Part shown: positions 1-7,995 of the stretch, piece by piece
Layout: each line of letters opens with the position of its first letter
How positions within the stretch are numbered: the first letter of the stretch is position 1
From: Flavobacterium sp. 9
GTDB lineage: Bacteria; Bacteroidota; Bacteroidia; Flavobacteriales; Flavobacteriaceae
DNA length: 64,000 nucleotides
NCBI RefSeq assembly: GCF_002754195.1
Contig: NZ_PEEU01000001.1
Span: 5,890,001-5,954,000 of the forward strand
Direction of reading: 5' to 3'
The notes under the pieces: generated by a model
What the model saw: the letters and a program-made list of their open reading frames with translations, nothing else
Told to the model about the DNA's origin: nothing
The model's database searches: none
Position numbers and translations under genes: made by a program

Positions 1-128
1 ATGCCAATTACGGACCACGCATTGTTCCGGAAAACCTAACCGATGAGCAGGTCCTTTTCCTGACTGATATTTTCCCTACGGGTTACACAGGAGTGGACTG
101 GGGCGAGGTAAAAGGAGGTGAAACGGTT
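1..128 (+). pseudogene. Zinc-dependent alcohol dehydrogenase, upstream fragment (cut by window start and by IS3)
   Basis: The third frame from position 3 reads ANYGPRIVPENLTDEQ and then a LTDIFPTGY block ending in GGETV. This is the segment just before the nucleotide-binding Rossmann fold of medium-chain zinc dehydrogenases of the glutathione-independent formaldehyde dehydrogenase type, where GETV normally runs into a GxGxxG loop. Here the reading stops at the IS3 end. The rest of the catalytic domain lies outside the window. The downstream fragment at 1401-1565 is in the same orientation and belongs to the same protein. Family assignment is from memory of the motif order. Confidence 0.8.
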
Positions 129-166
129 TGGACTTGCAACAAAAAGTCGGACAAATTTTCTAAGAC

Positions 167-997
167 CTATGCTACACTTTCTATTTTATAAAATTCTAGT
201 TCCATTTCTTTAGGTGTTTTATATCCCAAAGAAGAATGCAGACGTTTTCTATTATACCATACTTCTATATATTCAAAGACTGCTAATTTAGCTTCTTCAA
301 TGGTTGTGAATTTATGCTGATAGATAAGTTCTGCTTTAAGGGTCTTGAAAAAACTTTCAGCTACAGCATTATCCCAACAATTAGCTTTTCTACTCATACT
401 TTGAGTGATTAAAGTATTTTTATTAATCAATTTTCTGAATTCTATCGAAGCATATTGTATTCCTCTATCTGAATGAAAAAGTAAAGATTCTGTTATTTCT
501 CTTTTTGATACTGCCATTTTCCAAGCTGGAATAATCGTTTGATCGGTATACATTCGTGTGCTTAATGACCATCCTATAACCTGCCTGTCATATAAATCAA
601 TAATAGTAGTAAGATATAACCAGCCGGCAGCTGTTCTTATATAGGTTATATCAGACACCCAAACCTCATTAAGTGATTTTGGTGTAAAATTTCTATTGAG
701 ATGATTACTGCACACTGGATATCGATGATTAGAATCTGTGGTTACTTTAAAGCGTCTTTTAAGTTTACTTCTCCAGCCATTAAGAAGCATCAATTTAGCA
801 ACTTTCCTTTTGGATATTTTATATCCTTTTCTTTTTAGCTGTTCCGCTATTCTGGGACTTCCGTAAGTTTGACTGCTTAGATCAAAAACTTCTTTTATTA
901 AATCTGTAAATAGACTATTTTCTATAAATCTATTAGAAGGACCGCCACTGAACCATCTATAATAACTACTTCGGCTTACTTTTAAAACGCTGCACAT
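167..997 (-). CDS. IS3 transposase OrfB (DDE integrase domain)
   Basis: This 276-aa protein is the catalytic half of an IS3-family transposase, which cuts and joins DNA by a DDE mechanism. It has an N-terminal HTH_21-like region (SRSSYYRW, then YGSPRIAEQL), followed by an rve integrase core. The acidic triad is visible in VSDITYI, HSDRGIQYAS and AVAESFFKTLKAE, and the HSSLGYKTP ending is typical of the family. The open frame extends upstream of the Met at 997 through WEIYQFIVSYKHLYP, so the working protein is probably the OrfA-OrfB fusion made by -1 frameshifting near 1078-1084. It looks intact. Confidence 0.95.
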   Translation of the reverse strand: MCSVLKVSRSSYYRWFSGGPSNRFIENSLFTDLIKEVFDLSSQTYGSPRIAEQLKRKGYKISKRKVAKLMLLNGWRSKLKRRFKVTTDSNHRYPVCSNHLNRNFTPKSLNEVWVSDITYIRTAAGWLYLTTIIDLYDRQVIGWSLSTRMYTDQTIIPAWKMAVSKREITESLLFHSDRGIQYASIEFRKLINKNTLITQSMSRKANCWDNAVAESFFKTLKAELIYQHKFTTIEEAKLAVFEYIEVWYNRKRLHSSLGYKTPKEMELEFYKIESVA

Positions 998-1029
998 CTT
1001 TTCAATAGGATATAAATGTTTATAGCTGA

Positions 1030-1332
1030 CTATAAATTGGTAGATTTCCCATCGCTCTTGGAAAAGATGTGAACGGCCTTTTTTAATATCTCAAGCTCTA
1101 ATTCTTTTTCTTTAAGGGCTTTTCGTAATTGTTTTACTTCTAAAGAATCTATCTCTGTCTTTTTAGAAATAATTGGTTGTAGATTAGTAAATGTTTTTTG
1201 AGAAGACCTCCATTTATAAATACGCTCTACCTGGACGCCTAGTTCATCTGCTAATTCTTTGATGTTTTCTCGCTCGTAACTTAATCGTACTGCTGATGAT
1301 TTAAACTCAGCACTGTAAACTCGTTTTTTCAT
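1030..1332 (-). CDS. IS3 transposase OrfA (HTH_Tnp_1)
   Basis: This 100-aa DNA-binding half of the IS3 transposase has a helix-turn-helix (YSAEFKSSAVRL, ELADELGVQVERIYKWR) followed by a leucine-rich segment (LEVKQLRKALKEKELELEILKKA) that serves for dimerisation in this family. It overlaps the upstream extension of orfB in the -1 frame, as expected for programmed frameshifting. The start at 1332 follows an AT-rich leader close to the right inverted repeat. Confidence 0.93.
   Translation of the reverse strand: MKKRVYSAEFKSSAVRLSYERENIKELADELGVQVERIYKWRSSQKTFTNLQPIISKKTEIDSLEVKQLRKALKEKELELEILKKAVHIFSKSDGKSTNL
1078..1084 (-). other. Slippery heptamer A-AAA-AAG for -1 frameshift in IS3 copy 1
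   Basis: On the minus strand the end of orfA reads TTA AAA AAG GCC. The heptamer A AAA AAG is the classical IS3/IS150 slippery site. A -1 slip continues into GRSHLFQERWEIYQF and joins orfB. The same heptamer is at 37950-37956 in copy 2. That it is used is inferred from the family. Confidence 0.7.
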
Positions 1333-1400
1333 AATTCTAAGATATTTATTTTTATTTAAACAGTCTTAAAATTTATGTCCCAGTAAATGTAGCAACTCCA

Positions 1401-1565
1401 CATAAACATATTGACAAGTTATTGGAATACGTGGTTCAGGGAAAAGTACAGCTTGATGATATTATTACCCACAGGCTGCCTCTGTCTGAGATCTCGCATG
1501 CATATGATATTTTCAATAAAAAAGAAGATGGCTGCGTGAAGGTGGTACTGGATCCTTGGAAATAA
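1401..1565 (+). pseudogene. Zinc-dependent alcohol dehydrogenase, C-terminal fragment
   Basis: From the first base after IS3, a 54-codon frame reads HKHIDKLLEYVVQGKVQL, then an ITHRLPLSEISHAYDIF block and a KVVLDPWK ending before a TAA stop. This is the C-terminus of the same medium-chain zinc dehydrogenase whose earlier part ends at 128. From the family layout I estimate that about 150 codons, the whole Rossmann-fold core, are absent between the two pieces. The gene is therefore a deletion remnant, not a simple insertion that excision could restore. A terminator follows at about 1656. Confidence 0.8.
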
Positions 1566-1655
1566 TCAAGACATTGCTTGCTATAATCAGTAATTCTCTT
1601 TCATTTAAAATCTGTTGAGAATCTGGCTTATTATATCATGCGTAAGTATTAAGTG

Positions 1656-1688
1656 AAAAAATCTGCACCTTGTGCAGATTTTTTTTAT
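1656..1688. terminator. Bidirectional Rho-independent terminator
   Basis: The hairpin AATCTGCAC-ctt-GTGCAGATT is flanked by an A run on the left and eight Ts on the right, so it can terminate in both directions. It sits between the dehydrogenase remnant (plus) and the DUF2158-like gene (minus), which converge here. Confidence 0.8.
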
Positions 1689-1779
1689 CCTTTCTTTGCA
1701 TGCTAAAGTAAAAAAGTGGTTATTAAGTACGCGCAGCAATTTAATTAATGCAATCTAAAGGCTAAAGTTAGTTAATTAC

Positions 1780-1974
1780 TTATGAATCTGATTCTGTGGC
1801 AGGTACCAGAACTGAGTCCATAAATTTTCCTGTAATAATGTTACCCTGCTCATCCTGCCATTGGGTGATAATATTTTCAATCAGTTCAGGTTCCAAACCA
1901 ATTACTTTCATTACCGGACCGCCGAATTCCTGCTGTACCCTTTGTTGCTTCTGAAATTTCATACTCTTTTTCAT
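1780..1974 (-). CDS. Small YodC/DUF2158-like protein
   Basis: A 64-aa protein. The core GGPVMKVIG followed later by TQWQDEQGNIITGKF and VLVPA fits the DUF2158 (YodC) pattern, in which a GGPxM motif is followed by a CxW-type strand and an F-x-x-x-x-L ending; here the usual Cys before Trp is Gln. The function of the family is unknown. The charged start MKKSMKFQKQQRVQQ makes Met1 plausible, but Met5 is also possible. It is downstream of, and co-oriented with, the CinA-like gene (56-bp gap), so they may be cotranscribed. Confidence 0.6.
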   Translation of the reverse strand: MKKSMKFQKQQRVQQEFGGPVMKVIGLEPELIENIITQWQDEQGNIITGKFMDSVLVPATESDS

Positions 1975-2030
1975 CTCTTTATTGTTTTTTGCTAATAACC
2001 TGTTTAGGTCAGTTAAAATTACTGGTTTAT

Positions 2031-2510
2031 TTATAGGCTTATTTTGTTGAGAATCAGTTCTGCTGTTTTCTCTGCTGCCTGCTGTATGATCTGTTCAGCA
2101 CTGCCAGAGAAGATTTCACGATGAATAATACTGCCCAGCGGCGTTATGATGTGCAGAAAAATGGTACCTACGGGTTTCTGCGGGGTTTCACTTCCTCCTG
2201 AAGTCGTGAGACCGGTCAGCGCTACGGTAATATCTGAATTAAAAATAAAGGCAGTCCTCTCGGCCAGCGCCTGAGTCACTTCGTGGGATTCAGGGGTAAA
2301 CTCTTCGATAAGAATTTCCGGTACATGCAGTATCTGTTCCTTGACAAATACTTCATAACATACAATTCCGCCACGGAGAATTTTGCCTGAATACGGCGTA
2401 AGTGAAAATTCAGTACTTAATTTTCCGGCTGACGCGCTTTCGGCAAACGCAATTTTCCAGCCTTTATCCGCAATTGCCTGACTGCAATTGGTAATGATTT
2501 CTGATGACAT
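2031..2510 (-). CDS. CinA C-terminal domain protein (PncC-like NMN amidohydrolase family)
   Basis: A stand-alone CinA C-terminal domain of 159 aa, the usual length for the family. Members such as PncC deamidate nicotinamide mononucleotide in pyridine nucleotide salvage. Visible motifs are AESASAGKLSTEFS near residue 23, matching the family AES(C/S)TGG loop, GGIVCYE, and ALTGLTTSGGSETPQKPVGT, matching the GIAGPxGG...KPVGTV segment. The usual GPGG is here GLTTSGG, so activity cannot be assumed. The next gene upstream is the broken DUF6766 gene, 22 bp away on the same strand. Confidence 0.8.
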   Translation of the reverse strand: MSSEIITNCSQAIADKGWKIAFAESASAGKLSTEFSLTPYSGKILRGGIVCYEVFVKEQILHVPEILIEEFTPESHEVTQALAERTAFIFNSDITVALTGLTTSGGSETPQKPVGTIFLHIITPLGSIIHREIFSGSAEQIIQQAAEKTAELILNKISL

Positions 2511-2532
2511 AGCTTTAGTTTTAAATTATGTT

Positions 2533-3188
2533 TTATTCTCCTGTTTCCATATTAGGGGCGTCAACGGGCTTGGACTGCGAGGATCCGATCTGGCGCAGGT
2601 AAATGGACAGCATTACAATAGCAAAGACAGAAAGGAATTCGCTCTGCCAGTTCTGAAAAGATTCAAACCAAAATCTGGAACCGGCAATATATTGAGAAGC
2701 GCTCTCCAAGGACATTCCTTTGAGCGAAAGCTGTTCATTTTCATCCTTAAGGCTGCCGTAAAAATGAACACCAAAAGATATAAAGAATAGCAGCACTAGG
2801 GAGAGCGTCAATGAATGTTTGTACAGGTAGAGAATCCATCCGCCTTTTTCTACGGGCCAGGGAGCATTTTTCCGGCCAGCAGAAGGTTCCCTGTCCACTT
2901 CTTCCTGCTTGTCAAATCTTTGGATTCCGATGAGCCCTTCTGCTGAAAAAATATCGTAAGGATGACAAATAGTGCCATCTGGAGGAATTCGCTCTCCCAG
3001 TTTTCAAAAGTGGACTGCAGAAAATGGCCTGAAGAAAAGTACTGTAAAATGGGAATTGCAGCTGCCCCTTCCTGCTGCAGTTCCTCATTATGCTCCTTAA
3101 ATCCAAATACGATTTGTCCGATTATCGAACCGATGAATAAAAGAAAAAAAACGATTGATAGCCCGTTGCTGCGTAAAAATGTTTTCAT
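2533..3188 (-). pseudogene. DUF6766 membrane protein, split by a one-base frameshift
   Basis: Two overlapping minus-strand frames (3188-2850 and 2898-2533) make one protein of about 218 aa if one base is restored near 2921. The first frame ends SSESKD and drifts into LTSRKKWTG; the second frame supplies FDKQEEVDREP and continues as APWPVEKGGWIL. Each half has one or two membrane segments and a copy of the same motif, FENWESEFLQ in the first and FQNWQSEFLS in the second, followed by QKGSSESK or RQIGSSQSK, so the protein is an internal duplication. This matches DUF6766 as I recall it. The function is unknown. A missing T in the GATTTG stretch would explain the break; decay and a sequencing indel are both possible. 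Confidence 0.75.
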
Positions 3189-3365
3189 AACAGATGTATT
3201 AGCTGTACAAATTTCAGAAAACAGGTATTGTATCTGTTATATATTTTGCGCGAGAATTTATAAAATTTTTAGTCATTGTTCAGCACTTTGTATCATTTTG
3301 AACCTTCAACGTAATCCTGTGCGATAATTTCTTTGGCTGTAAATTCTATAAATCGCATCATTTAT

Positions 3366-3401
3366 TTTGTAAATTTTTAATAAATCAAGTTTATACTTTT
3401 G
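3366..3401 (+). promoter_or_regulatory. Candidate Bacteroidota promoter for the 3.4-7.4 kb operon
   Basis: TACTTTTG at 3394-3401 matches the -7 box TAnnTTTG. A TTTG at 3366-3369 could be the -33 box, but the 24-nt spacing is slightly long. It lies about 76 nt before the chosen start at 3478. Confidence 0.4.
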
Positions 3402-3477
3402 GCAATCAAAGTGATGCACTAAAATTTTTATTTTAGGGTCAGGACATCCTTCCTTGTTAAACTGTCAATTTATATAT

Positions 3478-4644
3478 ATGAAAGCTAGATACACCCTTAC
3501 CGCATTTCTGTGTTTTACAGCACTGCTGTCTTACAGCCAGAAAGGTATTCCTCCTAAGGAAGATACCAAGAAAGTAACCATCACCAATTTTCCAACTCAT
3601 CTTGAATACAGTTCCGCCTTAGCCTCTTCTCTTAAAACTGCCAAGGGCTGGGAGGTCACGCCTGTTGCCACAGGGCTTGGAAAACCCCGTATGCTTTACA
3701 TTGGAAAAAAAGGACAATTATACATTACCAGACGTGATGCAGGTGATGTGCTGATGCTCACCGATACCGATAATGACGGCAAGTTTGATGAGATGACCCG
3801 TGTTGCGGATTTTCCCGGAGTTCACGGAATTACTTCGAAAGATGATTATATGTACCTGTGCAATAACAACAAAGTACTGAGATATTCCCTGAACACAGAC
3901 GGCACTCTGGGAAAAGTCGCCGATACCCTTATTAAGGATTTGCCCAGCGGAGGCCAGCATGCCAACCGCACGATGGATTTTGGACCTGATGGAAAATTAT
4001 ATATTTCGGTAGGAAGTGTCTGCAACGACTGCAAGGAAAGTGATAAGGAAACCGCCACGATGCTGCAGGTAGATCCTCAGACCTGGAAAAGAACCTTGTT
4101 TGCCTCGGGCCTTCGTAATACCATTGGTTTTGACTGGCACCCGCAGACCAAAGAAATGTGGGGTGTAGACAATGGAGGAGATACCAAGGGAGACGACTGG
4201 CCGCCTGAGGAATTAAATAAGATCATTATGGGAGGCAATTACGGATTTCCTTTTGCTTACGGCAAAAAGGCAGTAGATCAGAGCAGGGAAGATCCGGTGG
4301 GCAATACCAAGGAAGGTTGGGTAAAACCGACTCAGGCTTCAGTACTGGAATTCCCGGCACACAGCGCACCGATTGCTTTTGCTTTTTTTGATACCGGAAA
4401 AAATAAAGGAGATGCTCTTGTATGCTGGCATGGCTCGTGGAACAGACAGAATCCCAGCGGATATAAAGTGGAGCTTATCAAGTTTGACAGTAAAGGAAAT
4501 GCTGCGGGATCTGAAGACTTTTTAACAGGATTCCTCATTGGCAATGAACGTTTTGGAAGGCCGGCAGGATTGGCTATTGGCCAGGATGTGGTTTATGTAT
4601 CTGATGATGCGAATGGTATTATTTACGCCCTTAAACAAAAATAA
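3478..4644 (+). CDS. Secreted PQQ-dependent sorbosone/glucose dehydrogenase-like protein
   Basis: A 388-aa six-bladed beta-propeller protein with an N-terminal signal peptide (MKARYTLTAFLCFTALLSYSQ), so it acts in the periplasm or envelope. The sequence matches the sorbosone dehydrogenase / soluble aldose dehydrogenase family: RDAGDVLMLTDTDNDGKFDE, SGGQHANRTMDFGPDGKLYIS with the conserved His, ASGLRNTIGFDWHP, NGGDTKGDDWPPEELN, and the W-HGSWNR motif near the C-terminus. Such enzymes oxidise sugars with PQQ; the substrate is not readable. I chose ATG 3478 over an upstream TTG at 3454 because the signal peptide starts there. It leads an operon with a 2-bp gap to the next gene. Confidence 0.85.
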   Translation: MKARYTLTAFLCFTALLSYSQKGIPPKEDTKKVTITNFPTHLEYSSALASSLKTAKGWEVTPVATGLGKPRMLYIGKKGQLYITRRDAGDVLMLTDTDNDGKFDEMTRVADFPGVHGITSKDDYMYLCNNNKVLRYSLNTDGTLGKVADTLIKDLPSGGQHANRTMDFGPDGKLYISVGSVCNDCKESDKETATMLQVDPQTWKRTLFASGLRNTIGFDWHPQTKEMWGVDNGGDTKGDDWPPEELNKIIMGGNYGFPFAYGKKAVDQSREDPVGNTKEGWVKPTQASVLEFPAHSAPIAFAFFDTGKNKGDALVCWHGSWNRQNPSGYKVELIKFDSKGNAAGSEDFLTGFLIGNERFGRPAGLAIGQDVVYVSDDANGIIYALKQK

Positions 4645-4646
4645 AG

Positions 4647-5606
4647 ATGAAAAAGTATATTATACTGCTGCTGATGGCCCAATTAACCTGGGGGCAGGAA
4701 CCGACAAAACGTATTGAATTTGAAGCGCCTGAAAGCTATCCCGAAGGAGTGGCTTTCGATAAGGCTGCTAATGTATTTTATGTATCCTCGGCACGATTGG
4801 GTACTGTAGGGAAAGTCACCAAGGATGGAAAGTATTCGGAATTATATGCCGATAAAACCCTTAAATCAACCTATGGGCTTAAAGTGCAACCTGACGGGAA
4901 AAGGCTTTTTGTCTGCGCAGGTGATGCCAACTACAGCAAATTCAGCACGCCCGATACCAAAAAGAAAATGGCTAGGCTTGTAATCATTGACCTGAAAACC
5001 GGCAAAAAAATAAATGATATAGATTTGGCAGGGCTGATTCCAGGTGAGCATTTTCCTAATGATCTGGATTTTGACAAACAAGGGAATGTTTATATTACAG
5101 ACAGCTTTGCAGATGCCATATATAAAGTAGATAAGGCAGGCAAGGCAACTGTTTTCAGTACAAGTGAACTGCTTAAAACCGCAGGGGTGGGGCCAAACGG
5201 CATTGTATTTCATCAGGAAGGTTTTCTTCTTGTGGCAAACAATGGTACAGGGGCACTTATAAAATTACCGGTTTCCAGTCCAAATACTGGAACAAAGGTA
5301 AAAATTGACCAGTTTTTTCCCGGTGCTGACGGTATGCTTTTAAACGATACTACTACTTTAACAGTAGTACAAAATGGAGGGGTAAACAAAATCTTTAAAA
5401 TCAAAAGCTCCGATAACTGGACTACGGCTCAGGTAGCAGAATCTACATCGGTGGAGGACCGTTTTGCCTTTCCGTCTACTGCAGCTATATCTGGCAGTGA
5501 GACCTGGATTATGAATGCTAATTTCAGTGAACTTGCAGAAGGAAATAACGTTCCATCGAAAAAATTCTCGCTGCAGCAGGCTGTATTTGCTCCTGTAAAA
5601 AAATAA
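4647..5606 (+). CDS. Secreted SMP-30/gluconolactonase-like beta-propeller protein
   Basis: A 319-aa protein with signal peptide MKKYIILLLMAQLTWGQ. Propeller-type repeats appear as PEGVAFDKAANVFYVSS, STYGLKVQPDGKRLFVCAG, PNDLDFDKQGNVYITDS and GPNGIVFHQEGFLLVANN. The PNDLDFD segment resembles the metal-site region of SMP-30/gluconolactonase proteins. With the sugar dehydrogenase two bases upstream it could act on the lactone product, but this is inference from context. Family members also include lactonases and structural propellers. Confidence 0.7.
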   Translation: MKKYIILLLMAQLTWGQEPTKRIEFEAPESYPEGVAFDKAANVFYVSSARLGTVGKVTKDGKYSELYADKTLKSTYGLKVQPDGKRLFVCAGDANYSKFSTPDTKKKMARLVIIDLKTGKKINDIDLAGLIPGEHFPNDLDFDKQGNVYITDSFADAIYKVDKAGKATVFSTSELLKTAGVGPNGIVFHQEGFLLVANNGTGALIKLPVSSPNTGTKVKIDQFFPGADGMLLNDTTTLTVVQNGGVNKIFKIKSSDNWTTAQVAESTSVEDRFAFPSTAAISGSETWIMNANFSELAEGNNVPSKKFSLQQAVFAPVKK

Positions 5607-5632
5607 ATTGATACCAACCAATTCTAAGATAA

Positions 5633-6742
5633 ATGATACAATCCCTTAACTATATACCATACAGTGATTCTATAGAAGTTATACAGTCCGATGAGCAGGA
5701 AATCAGCCAGAAAATTGTAGACTCAATGGCGAGGGTTAACCGTCTGATGTACGAAAAATACCGTCATGCTATTAGGGATGCCCATGCTAAAAGCCACGCC
5801 ATTTTGAAAGGCGAACTGCAGGTGTATGAAAATCTGCCCGAACATCTGGCGCAGGGTCTGTTTGCCAAAGCGAAAACCTATCCGGTTATTGTGCGTTTGT
5901 CGACTGCTCAGGGATCCATCTTGCCCGATAAAATGTCTGCATTCAGGGGTATGGCCATAAAAGTGATTGGAGTAGAAGGCGAAAAACTTCTGCCGGAACT
6001 TTCCGATGCCCTGACGCAGGACTTTCTTATGGTGAATTATCCGGTAATTCCAACCGGTACGATAATGGAATATCTAAAGATGCAGCAGGGACTTGAAAAG
6101 CAGGCAGACAGTGGGGAACTGTTTCAGGAAATAGCACAGAAGGCGGCCGTTGGGGTTCAGAATGTACTGGCCGCAGTAGGTCTTGCAGATCATACCAATG
6201 AACTGAGCGCACCCGGACCGCACATTTTGGGTGATACTTATTTTAGTATGGCAGCATTGCGATTTGGTGCTTATGTAGCCAAAATAAATGTCAAACCGCT
6301 ATCGGAAAATATCAAAGAGTTATCAGGAAAGAAAATTGATAAAGATATAATCGAATCTGACGAGCATGCTTTTTTGACTAAAATCATCTCTGATTTTTTC
6401 CAGTCGGGTACAGCGGAATATGAACTCGGCGCGCAGCTATGTACCGATCTGGACATTATGCCGGTGGAGGACGGATCCGTGCAGTGGCCCGAGGATAAAA
6501 GCCCGTATCAGCCTGTTGCAAAACTTACTTTTCTTCCTCAGCAGACTTTCAGTCCCGAGCGCCGGGTGTATGCGGATGATACTCTTAGTTTTAATCCGTT
6601 TCACTGCCTGCCGGCGCACCGCCCGTTGGGAAATATAATGCGCGTGAGAAAATTAGCCTATGAAACTTCAAGCAGGTACAGGCATCATATGAATGCCATG
6701 GCACGCGTTGAGCCGGCAAGCATTGACGAATTACCAAATTAG
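5633..6742 (+). CDS. Catalase-family heme protein (SrpA-like)
   Basis: At 369 aa this is shorter than the roughly 480-aa monofunctional catalases, as in the small SrpA-like branch. The distal-side segment is RDAHAKSHAILKGELQVYE, carrying the His. VIVRLSTAQGS and FRGMAIKVIG correspond to the catalase R-x-S and RGxAxK blocks. The end RKLAYETSSRYRHHMN holds the Arg and Tyr expected near the proximal heme side. No signal peptide is seen. Its place in an operon with redox-active sugar enzymes fits peroxide removal, since PQQ or flavin oxidation can generate peroxide; this is inference. Confidence 0.75.
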   Translation: MIQSLNYIPYSDSIEVIQSDEQEISQKIVDSMARVNRLMYEKYRHAIRDAHAKSHAILKGELQVYENLPEHLAQGLFAKAKTYPVIVRLSTAQGSILPDKMSAFRGMAIKVIGVEGEKLLPELSDALTQDFLMVNYPVIPTGTIMEYLKMQQGLEKQADSGELFQEIAQKAAVGVQNVLAAVGLADHTNELSAPGPHILGDTYFSMAALRFGAYVAKINVKPLSENIKELSGKKIDKDIIESDEHAFLTKIISDFFQSGTAEYELGAQLCTDLDIMPVEDGSVQWPEDKSPYQPVAKLTFLPQQTFSPERRVYADDTLSFNPFHCLPAHRPLGNIMRVRKLAYETSSRYRHHMNAMARVEPASIDELPN

Positions 6743-6763
6743 ATTCACACCAAAGAAAAAGCT

Positions 6764-7402
6764 ATGAAAGCATTGCTAATAGGAGCTACGGGCTCCACCG
6801 GAAAATTTCTCTTAAATGAGCTGATACAGGATGACGATTATACCTCGGTAACTGTTTTTGTAAGGCGGCCCACGGGCAGATCCCATCCTAAATTGATTGA
6901 ACATGTTATTGACTTTTCCAATCTGGATCAATATAAAGAGCAGATCACAGGAGATGTTTTGTTTTCCTGTCTAGGCACAACTTTAAAGAATGCTGGTTCA
7001 CAGAAAAAACAATTTGAAATTGATTTTGAAATTCCTGCCAGGTTTGCCAGAATTGCAAGACAGAACAAGGTCAATTCGGTCGTATTGGTTTCCTCGTCAG
7101 ATGCTTCGCCAAAAAGCAGGATTTTCTATTCAAGAATGAAAGGAGAACTGGAAACCGCCATTACAGCGCTTGATTTTGGGCAGTATATAATATTCAGGCC
7201 CGGGCCTCTCCTGCGGGAAGGAAGTGACAGGGCTGGTGAAAAAGCACTCGTAAAAGTCCTCAGCTTTTTAAACGGCATCGGCCTGCTTAACAAGTACAAA
7301 CCTCTGCCGACCGAAGTCCTTGCAATGAAGCTGGCCAAGGCGCCCTGGAAACTGCCGCAGGGTACTACCGTTTTAAAACTTCAGGAAATTGCTGCGTTTT
7401 AA
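6764..7402 (+). CDS. NAD(P)-binding atypical SDR (HTATIP2/TIP30-like)
   Basis: A 212-aa Rossmann-fold protein. The nucleotide-binding loop is GATGSTG at residues 7-13, followed by FVRRPTGR. VLFSCLGTTLKNAGS and VVLVSSSDASPKS lead to YSRMKGELE, which supplies the YxxxK pair, and FRPGPLLREGS is typical of the TIP30/YwnB-like branch. It is cytoplasmic, and its substrate is unknown. It is the fourth gene of a close run (gaps 2, 26 and 21 bp). A TAnnTTTG box at 7424-7431 after it suggests the next small gene has its own promoter. Confidence 0.75.
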   Translation: MKALLIGATGSTGKFLLNELIQDDDYTSVTVFVRRPTGRSHPKLIEHVIDFSNLDQYKEQITGDVLFSCLGTTLKNAGSQKKQFEIDFEIPARFARIARQNKVNSVVLVSSSDASPKSRIFYSRMKGELETAITALDFGQYIIFRPGPLLREGSDRAGEKALVKVLSFLNGIGLLNKYKPLPTEVLAMKLAKAPWKLPQGTTVLKLQEIAAF

Positions 7403-7423
7403 AAAGAGTGTACAGGAAAAACT

Positions 7424-7431
7424 TAAGTTTG
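7424..7431 (+). promoter_or_regulatory. Candidate -7 box for the 77-aa gene
   Basis: TAAGTTTG matches TAnnTTTG exactly, 20 nt before the ATG at 7452. No clear -33 TTG is seen at the usual distance. Confidence 0.4.
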
Positions 7432-7451
7432 ATTAGGATAAATTAGTTAAT

Positions 7452-7685
7452 ATGGAAGAGTTAATTGAACAGTTTGAAAAGGATTTAAAAGCGCATCTTG
7501 AAAGTACGTTCGCGGCTTCCAGTGAGCAGGATCCAATTAAAAAATTAAATGAAACTGAACAGACCGTTTTTGAATATGTTGATAATTATCTCTTGGAGAC
7601 AACTTTAATCGCAAAAGATGTAGAGAGGCCAACGCAGCAAATTTTAGATGAATTTGCAAAGGCAAAGACAAAATATATTGAATAG
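7452..7685 (+). CDS. Small hypothetical helical protein
   Basis: A 77-aa acidic, probably all-helical protein (MEELIEQFEKDLKAHLEST, TVFEYVDNYLLETTLIAKD). I do not recognise a family, and there is no signal or membrane segment. It follows the operon ending at 7402 after 49 bp and may be transcribed separately from the box at 7424. Its acidic, regular composition and in-frame start after an AT-rich leader support a real gene. Confidence 0.6.
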   Translation: MEELIEQFEKDLKAHLESTFAASSEQDPIKKLNETEQTVFEYVDNYLLETTLIAKDVERPTQQILDEFAKAKTKYIE

Positions 7686-7995
7686 TACTTGAACAGGGAT
7701 CGGATTGTGTATATACGCTAAAATTGTAAAAAACCACCATGGAATTATAAATACTCATGGCAGTTCAGAGAATGGTGCAATGTTCAATATTTATCTGCCA
7801 TTATAGTATTTACACAGTGAATATTCAAATACTGCGTCATCAGCCGCTTTAAGTTATTACAAAGTTTTTCAGTGTTATTACAAATTAGCATTACCCCCTT
7901 TTGAGATACGGTTATTTTATTATAAAATTGCACTGAATATAAAGAAAATAACTCTCCTGGGGTAAAACTTTTACTGCTAAAAACCAAGCTGCGGA
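7686..7995. other. Intergenic stretch, no gene seen
   Basis: These 310 bp are AT-rich with no credible ORF. Near the 3' end a short inverted repeat, GTAAAA-c-TTTTAC (7962-7974), precedes the response regulator gene. No clear TAnnTTTG box was found. Confidence 0.5.

Larger units (their letters stand above)
128..1400 (-). mobile_element. IS3-family insertion sequence, copy 1
   Basis: A 1273-bp block is repeated, apparently without change, at 37000-38272. The ends form an imperfect inverted repeat of about 22 bp: TGGACTTGCAAC on the left and, reverse-complemented, TGGAGTTGCTAC on the right. It carries orfA and orfB in the IS3 arrangement, on the minus strand. The flanking triplets differ (GTT on the left, CAT on the right), so no target duplication is visible. 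Together with the missing middle of the interrupted dehydrogenase, this points to a deletion next to the element or recombination between copies. Exact ends are uncertain by one base because T128 is shared by chance or by insertion. Confidence 0.93.

Noticed and set aside
2962..3327. 121-codon plus-strand open frame
   Set aside because: Antisense to the DUF6766 N-terminal half and running into the intergenic region; no family features.
3478..5606. Sugar dehydrogenase and SMP-30 genes as a complete glucose oxidation pathway
   Set aside because: No PQQ synthesis, sugar kinase or transporter genes are nearby and the substrate cannot be read, so a pathway claim is not supported.
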